Part shown: positions 62,013 through 64,000 of the stretch, piece after piece
How the letters are laid out: every line of letters starts with the position of its first letter
How positions within the stretch are numbered: position 1 is the stretch's first letter
Assembly: GCA_022822365.1 (NCBI GenBank)
Contig: JAJEBV010000005.1
Location: 1-64,000 of the forward strand
Direction: 5' to 3'
Source of the DNA: Thermoanaerobaculia bacterium
Lineage (GTDB): Bacteria > Acidobacteriota > Thermoanaerobaculia > Multivoradales > Multivoraceae
Length of the DNA stretch: 64,000 nt
Made by a program: the position numbers and the translations under genes
The notes under the pieces: generated by a model
Database searches by the model: none
What the model was told of the DNA's origin: nothing
What the model saw: only the letters and a program-made list of their open reading frames with translations

Positions 62013-63044
62013 TCAGGAGTGACCGAGCGACAGCAGGTTCTCCACCGGCTGGTAGAGCTCCTCCAGATAGGCGACGTCCTCGGCGTCGAGTTCGATCGCC
62101 GCCGCCTCGACGAGCTGCTCGATCTGGGAGATCTTCGACACGCCGACCACGGGCGACGTGACCTCCGGCTTGTTCACCAGCCAGGCCAGCGAAATCTGTG
62201 CCGGCGTGCGGCCGTACTTCTTCGCCACCTCGACCACGCGATCCGCGATGTCGAAGGTCGCCGCGCCGCGGTAGAGCATCTCCGTGCGCGCCCGGTCGCC
62301 GCCCTTCGAACGGTCGGTGCCGCCCTCGTCGAAGCCGCCCCTGTAGGAGCCGGTCAGGATGCCGCGCGCCAGCGGCGACCAGGGTGTAAGGGCGACTCCG
62401 GTCCGCGCGCAGTACGGGTTCATCTCCCGCTCTTCCTCCCGGTAGACGAGGTTGTAGTGGTTCTGCATCGACACGAACTCGGTCCAGCCGTTCTGCCGCG
62501 CAGTCATCTGGAGTTCCGTGAACTGCCACGCGAACATGGACGAGGCGCCCAGGTAGAGCGCCTTGCCGGCCTTCACCACGTCATGGAGCGCTTCCATCGT
62601 CTCCTCGATCGGCGCCTGGACCTGCCCCGGAATGCCGTGCGGGTGGCGGTGGATGATCAACTGGTCGATGTAGTCCATGCCCAGGCGCTCCAGGCAACCG
62701 TCGACGCCCTCCATGACGTGCTTGCGCGACAGCCCGCCCTGGTTCGGCGACCGCCCCATCGGCATCGAGACCTTCGTCGCGATCACATACTCGTCGCGCG
62801 GCAACAGCTCGCGCAGCAGGGAGCCGACCACCCGCTCGCAGGCGCCGATGCCATAGATGTCCGCGCAGTCGAAGTAGAAAAGGCCGCGCTCGATGGCGGC
62901 CTGGAAGATGGGGCGCGAGGCGTCGATGTCGAGCGTCCAGTCGCCCTGGTGGCCCCGGCCCGGCTCGCCGAAGTTCATCGTCCCCAGGCACAACTCGGAC
63001 ACGCGGAGCCCGCTCTTCTGCCCCAACTGAACCGCCTTCAACAC
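62013..63044 (-). CDS. Aldo/keto reductase
   Basis: A 343-residue NADPH-dependent (beta/alpha)8 reductase. The catalytic tetrad is visible: Asp and Tyr in FDCADIYGIGACE, Lys in ATKVSMPMGRSPN and His in LIIHRHPHG. Further motifs are VSELCLGTMNFGEPG, LYLGASSMFAWQF, QNHYNLVYREEEREM and the cofactor region SPVVGVSKISQIEQL. It resembles YajO/YghZ-type enzymes. GTG at 63044 has GGAGGT six to seven bases upstream, which sets the start. Substrate unknown. Confidence 0.92.
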   Translation of the reverse strand: MLKAVQLGQKSGLRVSELCLGTMNFGEPGRGHQGDWTLDIDASRPIFQAAIERGLFYFDCADIYGIGACERVVGSLLRELLPRDEYVIATKVSMPMGRSPNQGGLSRKHVMEGVDGCLERLGMDYIDQLIIHRHPHGIPGQVQAPIEETMEALHDVVKAGKALYLGASSMFAWQFTELQMTARQNGWTEFVSMQNHYNLVYREEEREMNPYCARTGVALTPWSPLARGILTGSYRGGFDEGGTDRSKGGDRARTEMLYRGAATFDIADRVVEVAKKYGRTPAQISLAWLVNKPEVTSPVVGVSKISQIEQLVEAAAIELDAEDVAYLEELYQPVENLLSLGHS

Positions 63045-63075
63045 ACTGCCACCTCCCGTCTGGAACCGCGCGATG

Positions 63076-64000
63076 TTACCGGCGGTCCTCACAGCCGTCG
63101 AACGTCCCCGTGTTCCGGATCGGCTCGAACAGCCGGCCCAGGGGACTCACCCATGTCTTGCGGGCGCCGTTCTTCCGGTCGTGAACCGTCGTCGTCACTT
63201 CGACGTCCGTGAGACCGGCAGCGAAGACCCAGAAGTGGCCGTCGATCGCACAGCCGTCCAGCACCTTGATGACCATCTCGATGTTCGCCGGTTCGAAGAA
63301 CCAGAAGTACCCGCTCTCGCCGGTGAGCTTCTCGGCCATGCCGCGGCCGGTTCTGCCGTCGGACGTACGCCACTCGACCTGGACGTCGAAGTGCCCCAGA
63401 CACAGGACATCATCGCGGCTGCAGTCGGCCACTACCGGCGGATCGGGGTCGGGCGGCGAACCGGTGTCCGCAGCCTCGCACGGCGAAGGCTCCACCGGCG
63501 GTTTCGCTTCGGGTGACAGGTACACGACCAGGCCGTCGTGGTCCGCGGCGAAGAGCGCGTTCGTGGCATCGTCCTCGTTGTGCCGCGCGGCGTCCGCGTT
63601 GCCGCGCGCGTACTGGATGTCCACGACGTGCCGTTCCAACGACTGGTTCACGAGCGCGTGATCCAGGACCTGGGCGTTGCCGCCGAAGATGAACGAGTAC
63701 TTCTCCGGCTCCGGCAGGCGGTCGATCAGGTTGCAGAGGTCCCTGGTGACGAGGTCCGGGCCCGACATCAGGCTCTCGTCCGGCGTGACCCGGCCTCTGA
63801 TCTGGCCCACGACGTCGACGTAGCCGTCGGTGAACTGGAACGCGTTGAAGTCGCCCAGGACGATCACCCTGGAGTCCTGAAGCGACTCGACGAGCCGCGC
63901 CACGGACTGCGCCTGCTCCAGGCGCTTCGTGCGAACCCACTCTCCCCGGGCCGCGTCGTCGACATCGATCAGCGAGCGGTTGTGGATCGCCACCACCGAG
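63076..64000 (-). CDS. Extracellular nuclease-like endonuclease/exonuclease/phosphatase, 5' end outside window
   Basis: The last 308 or so residues of a gene that continues past the right edge. The nuclease core shows VVAIHNRSL, the catalytic VIVLGDFNAFQF, QVLDHALV and ADHDGLVVYL (the SDH histidine region). A Pro/Glu-rich linker follows, then a C-terminal beta-rich domain starting at CLGHFDVQVEWR and continuing with GYFWFFEPANIEMVIKVLDG and GHFWVFAAGLTDVEV. I associate this C-terminal domain with secreted proteins of Acidobacteria. The whole is probably a secreted DNase-like enzyme. Confidence 0.85.
   Translation of the reverse strand, partial: SVVAIHNRSLIDVDDAARGEWVRTKRLEQAQSVARLVESLQDSRVIVLGDFNAFQFTDGYVDVVGQIRGRVTPDESLMSGPDLVTRDLCNLIDRLPEPEKYSFIFGGNAQVLDHALVNQSLERHVVDIQYARGNADAARHNEDDATNALFAADHDGLVVYLSPEAKPPVEPSPCEAADTGSPPDPDPPVVADCSRDDVLCLGHFDVQVEWRTSDGRTGRGMAEKLTGESGYFWFFEPANIEMVIKVLDGCAIDGHFWVFAAGLTDVEVTTTVHDRKNGARKTWVSPLGRLFEPIRNTGTFDGCEDRR

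Overview
The window is one contiguous piece of a GC-rich (clearly above 60% GC) bacterial chromosome. The gene content points to an Acidobacteriota-like organism, probably of the Thermoanaerobaculia/Vicinamibacteria type. The clues are exported PSD1/DUF1501 and DUF1800/DUF1501 gene pairs, an alternative complex III remnant joined to an aa3-type oxidase, two PQQ dehydrogenases, a GH109-like oxidoreductase, and a nuclease whose C-terminal domain I associate with Acidobacteria. This is an inference from families; there is no rRNA gene here. I see no tRNA, CRISPR array, prophage or plasmid genes. The only mobile DNA is the tail of an apparent IS1380-type transposase at the left edge.

Layout. 1-360: end of an insertion sequence. 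371-6323 (minus): CmcJ/NvfI-like oxidoreductase coupled to an exported amidohydrolase, an ammonium transporter, a small membrane protein, then a DUF1501 protein coupled to a large multi-domain c-type cytochrome protein (PSCyt1/DUF1549/DUF1553) that reaches 9886. 10004-12342 (plus): luciferase-like oxidoreductase, a tiny membrane ORF and a methyltransferase. 12432-14827 (minus): GT4 glycosyltransferase and a GH109-like protein. 14970-23170 (minus): respiratory block actC-actD-actF, a cupredoxin-like protein, then coxA-coxC-coxD-a CxxC membrane protein-coxB. A second, lipoprotein cupredoxin is divergent at 23307. 24085-27303 (minus): HAD hydrolase, degenerate-looking M23 peptidase, TcuA-like flavoprotein. 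27367: SDR. 28188-30981 (minus): pyrR-pyrB-pyrC. 31127: smc. 34698: cytochrome c/copper monooxygenase-like fusion. 36015-41562: TMEM220-like protein, then a MarR/GbsR regulator, RND adaptor and RND pump. 41576-45283 (minus): TonB-dependent receptor and an epimerase-type SDR. 45369-47664 (plus): GNAT, exonuclease III, sulfotransferase. 47619 (minus): GST. 48497-58820 (plus): exported unknown, hydrolase, DUF418, DUF1330, then a periplasmic oxidation module (c-type cytochrome, two DUF6644 membrane proteins, two PQQ dehydrogenases, membrane protein, secreted helix-hairpin-helix protein). 58828-61927 (minus): DUF1501 and DUF1800 proteins. 62013: aldo/keto reductase. 63076 to the right edge: nuclease, 5' end missing.

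Themes. (1) Periplasmic electron transfer dominates: quinol-oxidising membrane subunits, two copper carriers, a haem-copper oxidase, PQQ enzymes and several c-type cytochromes. ActA, ActB and ActE are absent, and CoxA appears to lack the K-channel lysine. (2) Genes are packed with ATGA/GTGA stop-start overlaps, and three genes have no ATG/GTG/TTG where homology puts the start but do have CTGA, suggesting coupled initiation at CTG. (3) Several first genes have a TANNNT box 6-9 bases before the start codon and no Shine-Dalgarno, as expected for leaderless mRNAs. (4) Clear dyads sit upstream of the MarR/RND operon and between pyrR and smc, and clustered GC hairpins sharing a 10-mer lie at two operon ends.
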